Counted from the stretch's first letter, positions 1-11,015 are shown. The stretch: 64,000 nt of DNA from Alkalisalibacterium limincola (GCF_008017755.1 NZ_VRTS01000009.1:62001-126000), one strand, 5' to 3'. A program made the numbers and translations. Notes: generated by a model from the letters alone, not told the origin.

Positions 1-2
1 AG

Positions 3-779
3 CAGCCCGGCGAGCGCCTGCGCGTGTTGCACGTGGATGGCCTGGCCGGGCGGCGCAAGACCGCTTTCGCGCAGGCGCTGGGGGCGGCGCTGGCCTACCC
101 GAAGGTGCTCTACCACGACTTCAGCGATGCCGCGCCTGCCCCTGCGCCAAGGGCCGCCCCGGCCGATCCGGCTGTCCCGGGCACGGACGAGCCGCCGCTT
201 GGGCCCTTCGAGCGGGCGATGACGGAGGCCTGCGCCTACTCCGAGGCCGAACCGACGCTGCTGATCCTGGACCAGTTGCACGAGGCCCCGTTCGCCGAGC
301 ACCTGCGCCTGCACCGCTTCGCGGAGTCGCGCGAGTGGAGCAATGCGTTGGGCACCGTGCAGGCCCATGCCCGCAACTTCCTTCTGGTCCTGCTATCGGA
401 GCAGCCGCTGTACCACTCGCTGGCACGCTGCAGTTTCCGGGTGTGGACCGATGCGCAGCGCGCCTGGCAGGATTTCCGCCCCACCGACCATGGCCTGGGC
501 CCCGAGGCAACGGCGCTGTTCGAGGCGCTCGCGGGCCTGTTCGAGGTCCTGGCCGCCGCTCCCACGCCGAGCGAGTTCACGCAGCTGCTCGACGACGTGC
601 TGCACCGCGTGCGCAGCGAGGACATGCTGCGCCAGTCGGTCTTCGGGCGCGTCGAACAGGTCGAGCGCGCGCGGCTGTATTCGCCGGAGGCGTTGCCGCG
701 GCTGCGCGGCGTGCTCGACGAGGTCGAGCGGCTGCTGGGCGCGAGCACGTGGAGCTCGGCGCCTGACCCCGTGCGCTGA
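3..779 (+). CDS. Partial P-loop-like ATPase of unknown role (5' end outside window)
   Basis: The frame is open to the left edge, so the true start lies upstream; an internal GTG at 24 is only the first start-type codon visible. About 258 residues remain. Near the visible N-terminus is a degenerate Walker A-like loop (VDGLAGRRKT) after a hydrophobic strand, and a later strand ending in acidic residues (LLILDQLHEAP) could be Walker B. The rest is alpha-helical and rich in Leu, Ala and Arg with no motif I recognise. It converges on the MAPEG gene, with only 7 bases between the two stop codons. Function is not assignable from what is visible; an AAA-like or kinase-like ATPase is inference. Confidence 0.5.
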   Translation, partial: QPGERLRVLHVDGLAGRRKTAFAQALGAALAYPKVLYHDFSDAAPAPAPRAAPADPAVPGTDEPPLGPFERAMTEACAYSEAEPTLLILDQLHEAPFAEHLRLHRFAESREWSNALGTVQAHARNFLLVLLSEQPLYHSLARCSFRVWTDAQRAWQDFRPTDHGLGPEATALFEALAGLFEVLAAAPTPSEFTQLLDDVLHRVRSEDMLRQSVFGRVEQVERARLYSPEALPRLRGVLDEVERLLGASTWSSAPDPVR

Positions 780-786
780 AGACGCG

Positions 787-1179
787 CTAGCGGAAGAACC
801 GCCAGACCATCAACACGGCCATCGCAACGAACGCCAGCCAGGTCAGCAGCGTGCCCAGCAAGCGCCCCTGCGAGGTGCCTGCGCTGACCGACAAGCCCCA
901 CGCGTGCAGCATGCGCCCCAGCAGCAGCGTGGCGCCCAGCGCGTGCACCAGCCAGGCGGAATGGCCGGTGAGCTCCAGCAGCAGCAGGCCCAGCAGGCCC
1001 ATAGGCAGGTACTCCACGGCGTTGCCATGGGCACGGATGCGTTGCTCGAGCGCGAGCGAGCCACCCGCACCCAGGCCGGTGCGCGTGGCGCGGCGACTCG
1101 CGACCACGCGGTAGGCCAGTACCAGGACCAGCAGCAGGGAAAGCCCGGCGTACAGGCCGGTGATCAGCGGGAACGGCAT
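787..1179 (-). CDS. MAPEG family membrane protein
   Basis: This 130-residue protein has four hydrophobic segments and the pattern of the MAPEG superfamily (membrane-associated proteins in eicosanoid and glutathione metabolism): a first helix, then RxxRxxTGLGAGG, then EQRIRAHGNAVEYLP, where the Arg/His/Asn/Glu cluster is characteristic, then LGRMLHAWGL. Bacterial members are inner-membrane proteins, some with glutathione transferase or peroxidase activity; the substrate here is unknown. The open frame runs further upstream, but the ATG at 1179 is chosen because AAGGAG precedes it at good spacing and the residues before it do not look like protein. It lies 34 bases downstream of the frame-restored end of the TMEM43-like gene. 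Confidence 0.85.
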   Translation of the reverse strand: MPFPLITGLYAGLSLLLVLVLAYRVVASRRATRTGLGAGGSLALEQRIRAHGNAVEYLPMGLLGLLLLELTGHSAWLVHALGATLLLGRMLHAWGLSVSAGTSQGRLLGTLLTWLAFVAMAVLMVWRFFR

Positions 1180-1213
1180 GGAGCGACTCCTTGTGGATGT
1201 GCGGGGACGAGGC

Positions 1214-1977
1214 TCAACGGTTGCGCCGGTACAGCACGAAGCCGCCGACCAGCATGAAGGCCAGCAGCACCCAGGCAAGCCAGGTCAGGCCACCGCCTGC
1301 CTGGCCTCGTCCCGGAAGACCAGGCACCCGATCCCCGGCGTCGACGTCCGCGCGGCACCCGGTTCACCGCGGGCCAGTCGGGAATCCGGTGCCGCCGCGA
1401 CCCAGCGCTGGCCGTCCGCCACGAGCTGTCCATGCACCGGCCCGACAGGCAACTGCTGCCAGCGGATGCGAAGATCGCCGACATCCGGCTCCCCGGGGTC
1501 GGCACTGCTCGACAGCCAGTCCCCGTCGGGCTGGAAGACCACGGCGAGGTTCGGGGGCAGCGAGGCCGAGGCCTGTCCGACCGGAACCGGCTCCCAGCCC
1601 GGCAGGTCGACGAGCAACTCCGGTGACACGCGGCGCCCGTCCAGGCGCACCCGGCCAGCGATCCACTGCGCACTGCCGTAGGGCGGCTCGCCCGGATTGG
1701 CGTAGTCGGCGGGGAATTCCGACGCGTCGATCTGCTCGGCCGACCAGGTCCCCCGGAACGTGCCGTCTTCGCGTTGCCACTGCCACATCTGCACTTCTCG
1801 GCGCAGGCCCAGCGCATCCACCTGCACGCCATAGTCGGGGTCGGCCACCGGCTCGGCCACCTCGGGCACGCCCGCCACCGGCTGGGGCGCACCGGCCTCC
1901 CCGGCCGTCACGGCGACCCAGGGCGCGATTCCCAGTGCCAGCGTCGCGACCCACCCCCAACGGATCGTGGACGCCAT
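1214..1977 (-). CDS. Short TMEM43-like protein (C-terminal frameshift)
   Basis: After a signal-peptide-like N-terminus (about 25 residues) comes an extracytoplasmic domain resembling the lumenal part of TMEM43/DUF1625: ALGLRREVQMWQW, then a D-x-S-E-F block, then VGDLRIRWQQLPVG. Full TMEM43 proteins are about 400 residues with several membrane spans; this one has about 230. The uninterrupted frame stops at 1285, but adding one base near 1290 continues it into GGLTWLAWVLLAF and a terminal membrane helix ending YRRNR at 1214. The restored protein is thus signal, domain, single anchor. Its ATG overlaps the stop of the DUF4920 gene (ATGA), so it is the last member of a three-gene unit with the MBL hydrolase. 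Family assignment is by remembered motif similarity. Confidence 0.6.
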
Positions 1978-2405
1978 CAGTCGAGCAGCGCGATCGAATC
2001 GGCGACGATGCGGTATTCACGCCGGTCCACTTCACCCTGCTGGCCGGCATCCTCGGCGAAGTGCTCGGCCTGCTCCTGGCTGAGCTCGCGCACTTCCAGC
2101 ACGCCGTAGACCTCCACGCGGCCGCTGCTGTCGGTCGGCACGCCGTAGGCGTGGTCGCGCGCCATCACCCGTGCGTGGTGCCCATCGTCTTCCAGGATCA
2201 GCCAGCAGCCCATCTTCTGGCAGACCTGGGTAATGCGACCGGCGAACTTGCCCGGGGCACCGGCGTGCGCATCCAGGTCGTCGATGGCCCGGGACACCGG
2301 GACGGCGTCGCCGACGGGCATCTGCGCACCGTACACGCGTGCCTCGCCGGCGAGTGCCGGCAGGCTCAGCAGGCCCGCCAGGGCCAGGACCAGGAACTTG
2401 TTCAT
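1977..2405 (-). CDS. DUF4920 domain-containing secreted protein
   Basis: A 142-residue protein with a clear signal peptide ([19 protein letters not shown]). The mature part carries the DUF4920 hallmark, a Cys-rich turn [12 protein letters not shown] about 70 residues in, followed by a [13 protein letters not shown] segment and a strand-rich C-terminus. DUF4920 proteins are periplasmic with no defined role; the paired cysteines suggest a metal-binding or redox part, which is inference. The ATG at 2405 has GAGGAG upstream. The start overlaps the stop of the MBL-fold gene and the stop overlaps the next start, both as ATGA, implying translational coupling through all three genes. Confidence 0.8.
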   Translation of the reverse strand: MNKFLVLALAGLLSLPALAGEARVYGAQMPVGDAVPVSRAIDDLDAHAGAPGKFAGRITQVCQKMGCWLILEDDGHHARVMARDHAYGVPTDSSGRVEVYGVLEVRELSQEQAEHFAEDAGQQGEVDRREYRIVADSIALLD

Positions 2406-3307
2406 GCGGTTTCTCCTCGGGCGGAAAGCTCGCGGGCGGCAAGCGCCGCGACCTCGTGGGTGGTGCTGAAGCGGCCCCGGTCGTCGCAGACCACCTGGGC
2501 CAGCGCGCAGCCGGTGTCGTGGGTGAAGTACAGATGCACGTTGCGCGCAGCCATGTCGCGCAGGAACTCGCGCTTCTCGTCGATCAGCAGCTCCGGCGAG
2601 CGGTCGTAGCCCATCGTGATCGGCACGTGGACCCACGGCCGCCCCGGGACCAGGTCGGCACAGAACACCAGTCCGCCATGGCCGCTGCCGTGCCCGGGTT
2701 CGTGACCGACGATCTCGGCCAGCATGAGCCCCGGCGTGTGGCCGTCGCTGTAGTGGAAGCGCACGGTCCTGCCGAGGCTGGGCGTGTGTTCGGAATCCAC
2801 CAGTTCGAGGCGGCCGCTGTCGCGCAGCAGGCCGGTGAGTCCGGGGATGAAGCTGGCGCGGTCGCGCGGGTGCGGGTTGCAGGCACGCTCCCAGCACGCC
2901 TGGCTGACGACGAACGTGGCGTTGGGGAACAGCAGCCGCGGCTCGACGCCCTCCTCCCAGGCCGCCAGCAACCCACCGGCATGGTCGAAGTGCAGATGGC
3001 TGAGCACGACGACATCGATGTCCTCGTGGCGGAAACCCGCCTCGGCCAGCGACTCCAGCAATACATGGCGCTCTTCCACGACGCCGTAGCGCTCGCGCAG
3101 CTTCGGCTCGAAGAACGCACCGATACCGGTTTCGAACAGCACGGTCTTGCCGTTCAGCGGAGAGGCCAGCAGCGCACGGCAAGCCAGCGGGATGCGGTTG
3201 TCCTCGTCGGGCGCGATCCACTTCGACCACATCGCGCGCGGCGCATTGCCGAACATCGCGCCGCCATCGAGGCGCTGCGAATTGCCCAGGATCGACCACA
3301 GCTTCAT
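2402..3307 (-). CDS. MBL-fold metallohydrolase
   Basis: A 301-residue metallo-beta-lactamase-fold enzyme. The zinc-binding signature [10 protein letters not shown] sits near residue 105, preceded by a strand ending in DVVVL. Further conserved His and Asp are at YSDGHTPG (near 190) and YFTHDTG toward the C-terminus. There is no signal peptide, so it is likely cytosolic; substrates in this group range from lactones to thioesters and cannot be read off. The ATG at 3307 follows GGAGG; a longer open frame begins at 3355 but is unlikely. It is the first gene of a coupled triplet with the DUF4920 and TMEM43-like genes and starts 25 bases after the end of the gamma-glutamyltranspeptidase gene. Confidence 0.85.
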   Translation of the reverse strand: MKLWSILGNSQRLDGGAMFGNAPRAMWSKWIAPDEDNRIPLACRALLASPLNGKTVLFETGIGAFFEPKLRERYGVVEERHVLLESLAEAGFRHEDIDVVVLSHLHFDHAGGLLAAWEEGVEPRLLFPNATFVVSQACWERACNPHPRDRASFIPGLTGLLRDSGRLELVDSEHTPSLGRTVRFHYSDGHTPGLMLAEIVGHEPGHGSGHGGLVFCADLVPGRPWVHVPITMGYDRSPELLIDEKREFLRDMAARNVHLYFTHDTGCALAQVVCDDRGRFSTTHEVAALAARELSARGETA

Positions 3308-3332
3308 GACGACACCTCCTCTGCCACGGGCC

Positions 3333-5082
3333 TCAGCGGAAAACCGCCTCGGCATCGACGCGCTCGCCGGTGGACCCCGAGCCCACGCCTTCCCAGCGCG
3401 GGTCGGAGCCGGCCTGGACCTCGCCGTTGGCCAGGTTCCAGATCACCAGCTGCATGTTGCCCCATCCGCGCTCGCGTGCGTCGATTTCGTGTCCCATCTC
3501 CCGCAGGCGCCCGGCCTCCTCCGGCGAGAACGCGTCGGGCTCGGCGGAGAGCTGGTCGGGCAGGTGCTGGTGATGGAAGCGAGGCATCGCGACGACCTCG
3601 TCGGCACTGGCACCCTGCATGAGCTCCAACAGCCCCAGTGCCACCATGGTGATGATGCGGCTGCCTCCCGGCGTGCCGATCACCGCGACGCGGTCGGCAC
3701 CCATCAGGAAACTTGGCGTCATCGACGACAGCGGTCGCTTGCCCGGTTCGATCGCATTGGCATCCTCGCCGACCAGGCCGAACGCATTGGGCACGCCGGG
3801 CTTGACCGAGAAGTCGTCCATCTCGTTGTTGAGCAGGAAGCCCGTGCCCTCGACGACGAAGCCGTTGCCGTAGGGCAGGTTGAGCGTCTGCGTCGCGGAG
3901 ACCAGGTTGCCCCGGGTGTCGATGATCGAGAAGTGGGTGGTGTCCTCGGACCCGTCGAAGGCACCCACGCCGGGCAGCAGTTCGCTCGGCGTGGCCCGAC
4001 GCGGGTGGATGCCGGCGCGCAGGCCGGCCGCGTAGTCGGCACTGGTCAGCATCGCCACGGGGACCGGGACGAACTCCGGGTCGCCCAGGTAGATCGCACG
4101 GTCGCGGTAGGCGCGGCGCATCGCTTCGGCAAGCAGGTGCACGCGCTCCACGCGCGGCAGCACGGCGTAGTCGAAGCCGGCGATGATCTGCAGCACCTGT
4201 GCCAGCGCCACGCCGCCCGAGGACGGCGGCGGCGCGGTGACGATGCGGTAGCCACGATGGGAGATGCGGATCGGTTCGCGCTCAATGATCGAGTAGCCCG
4301 AAAGGTCATCCAGCGACCAGATGCCGCCTGCTGCGCGAACGCCGTCGACCAGCGTGCGTGCAGTGTCTCCACGGTAGAAGCCGTCGAACCCCTCGCTCGC
4401 CAGTCGTTCCAGCGTCCGCGCGTAGTCGGGATTGCGCATCAGCGTGCCGATCGCCGGGCGCTCGCCGTCGACGAGGAACAGCGCCCGGCGCCCGGGTCGG
4501 CGGCCACCACGTCCCGGCGCCAGGCCAGCATTTCGTGGTTCTTTCGCCCGAAGCGCCAACCTTCGCGGGCCCGGGTGATGGCCGGGGCCAGCGACTGGGC
4601 CAGGGGCAGTTCGCCATAGTTCTCGGCCAGGTGCACCAGCGCGGCCGGCAGTCCGGGAATGCCGGCGGCCAGGGGCCCATTGATCGCGCGATCGCGGTCG
4701 GGCTGGCCTTGGGCATCCAGGTACATGTCGCGCGTGGCCGCGGCGGGCGCGGTCTCGCGGGCGTCGATGAACACGTTGAGGCCATCGCTGGCACGGTGCA
4801 GGAGGAAGAAGCCACCGCCTCCGATGCCCGAGCTTTCCGGCTCGACCAGGCCGAGCATTGCACTGGCCGCCACCGCGGCGTCGAAGGCATTGCCGCCCGA
4901 GGAAAGGATCTCGATCGCGGCGTCGGTGCGTAGGCGTTGGCGCTGGCGACGGCCGGCTCCACCGGCAGGCGCTGCTGGACGACCTGTCCGTCCGCGCCAG
5001 CCAGCGCCGGCAGCGGCAACAGGCAAACGGCCAGCACCAGGACGCCCAGACGGCGGTTCCAGGCTCGCATCGGAATCATCAT
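3333..5082 (-). CDS. ggt: Gamma-glutamyltranspeptidase (two apparent frameshifts)
   Basis: Periplasmic enzyme that cleaves gamma-glutamyl bonds of glutathione and transfers or hydrolyses the gamma-glutamyl group; it matures by autocleavage at a Thr. Visible in order are a signal peptide ([19 protein letters not shown]), the large-subunit motif [15 protein letters not shown], the catalytic Thr region [10 protein letters not shown] at the start of the small subunit, and the glycine-rich LLNNEMDDF and TPGGSRII segments. Two frame breaks, near 4928 (after ANAYA) and near 4490 (after ADPGAGR), are each cured by one added base; the restored length of about 583 residues is normal. The start overlaps the ferredoxin stop. 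I infer an intact gene with sequence errors. Confidence 0.88.
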
Positions 5083-5336
5083 TGCTCCTGCTCCTGCTGC
5101 AGCCGGGCCAGCTTGGCCAGCAACTGGGGTTCGCTTTCCGGCCATGCCGGGTCGGGGTCGATGCATTCCACCGGGCACACGACCACGCACTGCGGCTCGT
5201 CGAAGTGGCCCTTGCACTCGGTGCATCGATCGGGGTCGATCTCGTAGATCTCCGGTCCCTGCGTGATGGCGGCGTTCGGGCACGCGGGCTCGCACACGTC
5301 GCAGTTCACGCACAGTTCGTTGATCTTCAGGGCCAT
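5079..5336 (-). CDS. YfhL-type 2[4Fe-4S] ferredoxin
   Basis: An 85-residue dicluster ferredoxin. The first cluster motif is C-x2-C-x3-CP (CVNCDVCEPACP), with a further Cys in the partner loop. The second is CTECKGHFDEPQCVVVCPVECI, which has the insertion between cysteines typical of the YfhL/Allochromatium-type ferredoxins linked to rsmD-coaD in many gammaproteobacteria. It is a cytosolic electron carrier; its partner is unknown. I chose the ATG at 5336 (MALKINELC), as in relatives; a GTG three codons earlier is possible. Its stop overlaps the start of the gamma-glutamyltranspeptidase gene, and a GC-rich inverted repeat lies just upstream. Confidence 0.92.
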   Translation of the reverse strand: MALKINELCVNCDVCEPACPNAAITQGPEIYEIDPDRCTECKGHFDEPQCVVVCPVECIDPDPAWPESEPQLLAKLARLQQEQEQ

Positions 5337-5365
5337 CTTGGACACACCACTGGTGGGAAGGACGA

Positions 5366-5389
5366 ACGCCGGCCACGAGGGGCCGGCGT
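5366..5389 (-). terminator. GC-rich inverted repeat between lipoprotein and ferredoxin genes
   Basis: Nine-base arms, ACGCCGGCC at 5366-5374 and GGCCGGCGT at 5381-5389, are separated by six bases. The repeat sits in the 100-base gap after the lipoprotein stop and before the ferredoxin start. There is no strong T tract on either side (TCGTCC follows on the minus strand), so it could be a weak intrinsic terminator or a transcript-stabilising hairpin. Confidence 0.4.
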
Positions 5390-5438
5390 CCGTGTTTCCT
5401 CGACCGCTCCCGGCGCGCGGCGCGCCGTGGCGGGGGAC

Positions 5439-5933
5439 TTACTTCATTTCAACGAAAATGAAGCGGGCGCCGGTCTCTTCCACCGGCCCCTTGACGCGGG
5501 CTTCGTCGTCCGGGTTGCCGATCAGCATCACGTAGACGCCCGGAAGCGAGTTCTGCGGCACCAGTTCGAACGCACTGACCATCATGTCGGCGGCCCTGCC
5601 GGGCTCCGGCGAGCTGAAGATCAGCAGGTTGCCCGGCGGGATCGTGCGCAGCAGCGCGGTCTCGACGTTCTCCAGCTGGCGCGAGTAGACCTGCTCGTAG
5701 CCCTCGGTGTCGCTGGCGGGCAGGAAGTAGTTGTAGGTCTGGGTCACGTCGTCGGGCGCGTTGCGGCGCACCACGTCGGTGAGGTAGTTGCGCCAGGCCA
5801 TCTGGTCGTCCTGCGCGCCCGGGGCGGCCACCGGCGGGGTTTCCACGACCGGCGTGTCGGCATCGCGGTTGCACGCGGCAAGCAGCATCACGGCCACGGC
5901 CAGCATGAGGGTTCGGAGGCTAAGGGTCATCAT
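5439..5933 (-). CDS. Hypothetical lipoprotein
   Basis: 164 residues with a lipoprotein signal peptide ending in the lipobox LLAAC, so it is predicted to be lipid-anchored in the cell envelope. A Pro-rich linker of about 20 residues follows, then a compact domain (MAWRNYLTDVVRR, TYNYFLPASD, then IPPGNLLIFSSPEPGRAADMM, ending GARFIFVEMK). I do not recognise the family. It lies between coaD and the ferredoxin gene on the same strand, 56 bases from coaD. The start could be either of two adjacent ATG codons at 5933 and 5930; AGGT lies a few bases upstream. Confidence 0.75.
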   Translation of the reverse strand: MMTLSLRTLMLAVAVMLLAACNRDADTPVVETPPVAAPGAQDDQMAWRNYLTDVVRRNAPDDVTQTYNYFLPASDTEGYEQVYSRQLENVETALLRTIPPGNLLIFSSPEPGRAADMMVSAFELVPQNSLPGVYVMLIGNPDDEARVKGPVEETGARFIFVEMK

Positions 5934-5989
5934 CGGATACCTGTGTTGGTGGATGTGTTGTGCAACTTCTGCTGGGACCAGGCAGCGGG

Positions 5990-7210
<1,221 letters not shown>

Positions 7211-7292
7211 GCCGCGTCATGCGCGGGTTCCATACAGGGTCGTGGCTGTGGCCGGTGCTACCATTCCGGCATTGTCCGCGATCCGAACCGCG

Positions 7293-8378
7293 ATGTTCAG
7301 CTTCCTCAAGAAAAAAACCCCCGCCGAGCCGCCGAAGCCGGCCTCGGGCAAGGCCACTCCGCCCGCCACGGGCGGGGGCTTCAGCCCCGAGGACCTGACC
7401 CGCGCCTTCACCGCCCACCAGGAGGAGAAGGCCGCGCGCGCCGAGGCCGAGCGCCAGCGCACGCGCGAGCGGATGCAGGAGACCGTCGGTGGCAGCTCGC
7501 TGGCACGCAGCTTCGGTGCGCTGTTCGCCAGCAAGCCCAAGCTCGACGAAGACCTGCTCGACGAGATCGAGACGGTGCTGCTGACCGCCGACGTCGGGGT
7601 CAAGGCGACCACCCAGCTGATCGAGGACCTGCGCCGGCGCATGAAGGCGGGCGACTTCCGCGACGCCGCCGACCTCGTATCGGTGCTGCGCTCGGAGCTC
7701 AGGGTGCTGCTGGTGCCGGTCGCCAAGCCGCTGGTCATCGACCCCGAGGCGCGCCCGTTCGTCATCCTGACCGTCGGCGTGAACGGCGTGGGCAAGACCA
7801 CGACGATCGGCAAGCTGGCCAAGCGCTTCCAGGACGAGGGCCACAGCCTGATGCTGGCGGCCGGCGACACGTTCCGCGCCGCGGCGGTGGAGCAGCTCAA
7901 GGTGTGGGGCGAGCGCAACAACGTGCCGGTCATCGCGCAGGGGCAGAATGCCGACGCCGCATCGGTCGCGTTCGACGCGCTGCAGTCGGCCAAGTCGCGC
8001 GGCACGCAGGTGCTTATCGCCGACACCGCCGGACGCCTGCACACGCAGTCGGGCCTGATGGACGAACTGGGCAAGATCCGCCGCGTGCTGGGCAAGCTCG
8101 ACCCGAAGGCGCCGCACGAGGTACTGATGGTCATCGACGGCACCACGGGACAGAACGCACTCAACCAGCTGCGCCAGTTCCATGCCGCCGCCGGCGTGAC
8201 CGGGCTGGTGGTGACCAAGCTCGACGGCACCGCCAAGGGTGGCGTGCTGTTCGCGCTGGCGCGTGAATTCCAGCTGCCGATCCGCTTCGTCGGCCTGGGC
8301 GAGAAGCTCGAGGACCTGCGCGTGTTCGACCCCGATGGCTTCGTCGACGCGCTGCTGCCGGAGTCGATCGGCGGGTGA
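7293..8378 (+). CDS. ftsY: Signal recognition particle receptor FtsY
   Basis: Membrane-associated SRP GTPase that receives ribosome-nascent chain-SRP complexes for co-translational insertion. 361 residues. A short charged A region (MFSFLKKK, then Pro/Ala/Glu-rich) replaces the long acidic domain of E. coli; then the N domain and the G domain with GVNGVGKTTTIGKLAKR (G1), DTFRAAAVEQL (G2), DTAGRLHT (G3), TKLDGTAKGG (G4) and the closing FVGLGEKLEDLRVF. The ATG at 7293 gives the expected N-terminus; the open frame extends upstream without protein-like sequence. The stop overlaps the next gene's start, so ftsY, the AsmA-like gene, mutY and yggX form one rightward unit. Confidence 0.96.
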   Translation: MFSFLKKKTPAEPPKPASGKATPPATGGGFSPEDLTRAFTAHQEEKAARAEAERQRTRERMQETVGGSSLARSFGALFASKPKLDEDLLDEIETVLLTADVGVKATTQLIEDLRRRMKAGDFRDAADLVSVLRSELRVLLVPVAKPLVIDPEARPFVILTVGVNGVGKTTTIGKLAKRFQDEGHSLMLAAGDTFRAAAVEQLKVWGERNNVPVIAQGQNADAASVAFDALQSAKSRGTQVLIADTAGRLHTQSGLMDELGKIRRVLGKLDPKAPHEVLMVIDGTTGQNALNQLRQFHAAAGVTGLVVTKLDGTAKGGVLFALAREFQLPIRFVGLGEKLEDLRVFDPDGFVDALLPESIGG

Positions 8379-9688
8379 TGTCGCGCCGCGGCCGCTGGCT
8401 GCTCGCGGGGCTCGCCGCGGCACTGCTGCTGGCCGCGCTGTTGGCCGCGTTGGCCTGGCGGCAACTGCAACCCGCACAACTCACGCCGCTGCTCCTGCGC
8501 CAGGCTTCGCAGGCGCTGGGCCTGGAGTTGAGGGTGCGCGAGCCTGGCGAATATGCGTTCCGCCCCGAGCCACGGCTGCTGTGGCGGGGCCTGAGCGTGC
8601 ACCGCCCAGGTCAGGATGCCCCCCTGCTGGTGGTTGAAAACGTCGAGCTTTCGGTGCCGTGGTCGACAGTGCGCGGCCGGGGCCTGGAGATCAGCCGGGT
8701 GGACCTGCAGCAGGCCCGGCTGGACCTGCCTCGACTGACGGCCTGGCTGCAGGAGCGGCCACCCGGCGAAGGCCCGGTCCGGCTGCCGACGCTGACCCGT
8801 GGATTGTCACTGGTCGATGCGCAGGTCGTGGACCGGGAGTGGCGCATCGACGGCCTGGATGTCGACCTGCCTCGCTTCGAGCCGGGTCGGCCCACGAGGA
8901 TCGACGCGTCGGGGCGGCTCCACGCCGCCGGGCGCGTGTTGCCCTTCGACACCCACGTCGACGGGTCGCTGCGCTGGAGCGATGCGGGCCTGGGACTGGC
9001 GATGTCGTCGATGGCACTTTCAGCCCGTGACGGCGAGGCGGCCGATGCGACGCGCTATCGGCTCGCGACCGCCGGCGATGCCGGGCACGCACAAGGCCGC
9101 TGGTGGCTGGAAGCGCCGGACGCGAGGGTGGAAATCGAGCCGTCGACCCCGGATGTCTTCATCGGCCTGGACCTGCAGCCGCTGCAGATCTCCCATGGCG
9201 CGGGCCGCACCTCGATCGGGCGGAGTGCGTTCGAACTCCAGGGTGGACGGTCGGTCCCGCCGATGCAGGGCCATCTGCAGGCCACGCTTGCCGACACCCT
9301 GCAGTTCGAGGCCGACGCGCGACTCGAGGCCTGGCCGGAAGCATGGCCCGCCCTGCCCACCCCGATCGCATCGGTACCGGGCCCGTTTTCGGCTGAAGTC
9401 GCGTACGAGGGCCCCCTCGACCTGGGTGCCCCGATGGATGTGGAGGTGGTGCACGAGCTGGCGACCCTTGAGTCGCGCTTAGTGCTGCCAAGGCTGCTGT
9501 CGTGGTCTCTGCCCGCCACCGGTTCGCCGCTGCCACCCCTGAGCGGCAGCCTGAGGACGCGCGCACTGGCGTTCGGCAACGTCCGGCTGGAGGGCGTCGT
9601 CATCCTCGTGGACGACGCGGAAGAAGCGGGTGCCGCCGAGGACGCGGATGCGGGCGGCCAGGAACGCGACGGGACCGACCCCGAATGA
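8375..9688 (+). CDS. AsmA-like envelope protein
   Basis: 437 residues with a single N-terminal membrane anchor (about residues 9-30) and a long beta-rich region in which [22 protein letters not shown] and [16 protein letters not shown] resemble the AsmA/YdbH/TamB-like fold seen in proteins that handle phospholipid transport between membranes. The match is by pattern, so the specific family is uncertain. The C-terminal 25 residues are acidic (repeated Asp, Glu, Ala). Start is GTG 8375 or the next codon ATG 8378; either overlaps the ftsY stop. The stop overlaps the mutY start. Confidence 0.65.
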   Translation: MMSRRGRWLLAGLAAALLLAALLAALAWRQLQPAQLTPLLLRQASQALGLELRVREPGEYAFRPEPRLLWRGLSVHRPGQDAPLLVVENVELSVPWSTVRGRGLEISRVDLQQARLDLPRLTAWLQERPPGEGPVRLPTLTRGLSLVDAQVVDREWRIDGLDVDLPRFEPGRPTRIDASGRLHAAGRVLPFDTHVDGSLRWSDAGLGLAMSSMALSARDGEAADATRYRLATAGDAGHAQGRWWLEAPDARVEIEPSTPDVFIGLDLQPLQISHGAGRTSIGRSAFELQGGRSVPPMQGHLQATLADTLQFEADARLEAWPEAWPALPTPIASVPGPFSAEVAYEGPLDLGAPMDVEVVHELATLESRLVLPRLLSWSLPATGSPLPPLSGSLRTRALAFGNVRLEGVVILVDDAEEAGAAEDADAGGQERDGTDPE

Positions 9689-10740
9689 ACACGCTGGCCG
9701 CTCGGGTGCTGGACTGGTTCGACCGGCATGGTCGACACGACCTGCCCTGGCAGGACCCGCGCACGCCCTACCGGGTGTGGCTGTCGGAGATCATGCTGCA
9801 GCAGACCCAGGTGCAGACCGCGGCGCCCTACTTCGAGCGTTTCACGAAGGCGCTGCCGCAGCTGGGCGACCTGGCTGCCGCGCAGATCGACCAGGTGCTG
9901 GCGCTCTGGGCGGGGTTGGGCTACTACGCCCGCGCCCGCAACCTGCACAAGGCAGCGGCCATCTGTGTCGAGCACCACGGTGGAGCGCTGCCGGAATCGC
10001 TGGAGGATCTGCAGGCCCTGCCGGGTATCGGCCGCAGCACGGCCGGGGCGATCCTGGCGCAGGCGCACGGGCTGCGTGTCGCCATCCTCGACGGCAACGT
10101 GAAGCGGGTGCTGGCTCGTTTCCACGGGGTGGAAGGCTGGCCCGGTGCAACGGCGGTGGAGAAGCGTCTTTGGGCGCTGTCGGAGTCGCACCTGCCCGAC
10201 ACCCGCATGGCCGACTACACCCAGGCGATCATGGACCTGGGGGCGACCTTGTGTACCCGCAGCAAGCCCGACTGCGCGCGCTGCCCGCTCGCCGGCGACT
10301 GCATCGCCAGGCGCGAACAACGCACCGGGGATCTGCCCACCGCCCGACCGGGGCGCACGCCGCCACGCCGCGGGACGGTCATGCTGGTGTTGCGCGATGC
10401 ACAGGGCCGGGTGCTTTTGCAGCGGCGCCCGGAAACCGGGATCTGGGGTGGGCTGTGGTCGCTGCCGGAAGCGGTGGATACGAGCGCCGCGCGCGAGCTC
10501 GCAGGTCGCCATGCCGATGCGACAAGCTTCGCATCCACGCGCGAACTCCCGACGTTCGAGCACGTGTTCAGCCACTTCCGCCTGCAGGTGCAGCCGCTGC
10601 TGATCGAGGTCAGCGCAGCCCGGATCGGCGTGGGCGACAATGACGACCTGCGCTGGCACCCACCCGCCGCTGCAGGCACGCTGGGGCTGCCGGCACCGGT
10701 GGCCAGGCTGCTGCAACGAATTCACGAGGAAGAGATCTGA
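9685..10740 (+). CDS. mutY: A/G-specific adenine DNA glycosylase
   Basis: Removes adenine mispaired with 8-oxoguanine or guanine. 351 residues. The N-terminal catalytic domain has [10 protein letters not shown], the helix-hairpin-helix [12 protein letters not shown] and the catalytic Asp in [11 protein letters not shown] [4Fe-4S] loop follows with spacing C-x6-C-x2-C-x5-C ([17 protein letters not shown]). The C-terminal domain from about residue 230 is the NUDIX-like 8-oxoG-recognition part ([20 protein letters not shown]). The ATG at 9685 overlaps the stop of the AsmA-like gene, and its own stop overlaps the yggX start, as in the mutY-yggX pair of other gammaproteobacteria. Confidence 0.97.
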   Translation: MNTLAARVLDWFDRHGRHDLPWQDPRTPYRVWLSEIMLQQTQVQTAAPYFERFTKALPQLGDLAAAQIDQVLALWAGLGYYARARNLHKAAAICVEHHGGALPESLEDLQALPGIGRSTAGAILAQAHGLRVAILDGNVKRVLARFHGVEGWPGATAVEKRLWALSESHLPDTRMADYTQAIMDLGATLCTRSKPDCARCPLAGDCIARREQRTGDLPTARPGRTPPRRGTVMLVLRDAQGRVLLQRRPETGIWGGLWSLPEAVDTSAARELAGRHADATSFASTRELPTFEHVFSHFRLQVQPLLIEVSAARIGVGDNDDLRWHPPAAAGTLGLPAPVARLLQRIHEEEI

Positions 10741-11015
10741 TGCCGCGAACCGTCTACTGCGAGAAGACCAAGGCCGAGGCCGAAGGCCTGGACTACGCAC
10801 CGTGGCCGGGCGAACTGGGCCAGCGCGTGTTCGAGCACATCTCCAAGGCGGCCTGGCAGGAATGGCTGGCCCACCAGACGATGCTGATCAACGAGAACCG
10901 GCTGTCGCCACGCGATCCCAGGCACCGCGCCTGGCTCGAGGACCAGATGGAGAAGTTCCTGTTCGGCGGCGACTACGAAAAGCCCGCCGGTTACGTACCG
11001 CCAGCCTCGTCCTGA
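10740..11015 (+). CDS. yggX: Probable Fe(2+)-trafficking protein YggX
   Basis: 91-residue cytosolic protein of the YggX family, linked to iron trafficking and protection of Fe-S clusters from oxidation. The N-terminal [16 protein letters not shown] and the central [20 protein letters not shown] are characteristic, with the single conserved Cys near position 7. The start shares a base with the mutY stop (TGATG), so it is coupled to an Fe-S enzyme gene. Its 3' end overlaps the convergent lipoprotein gene by 25 bases. Confidence 0.95.
   Translation: MPRTVYCEKTKAEAEGLDYAPWPGELGQRVFEHISKAAWQEWLAHQTMLINENRLSPRDPRHRAWLEDQMEKFLFGGDYEKPAGYVPPASS

Noticed and set aside
3333..5082. ggt as a true pseudogene
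   Set aside because: Both breaks are single missing bases and every catalytic motif is intact, matching the error pattern in essential genes across the window.
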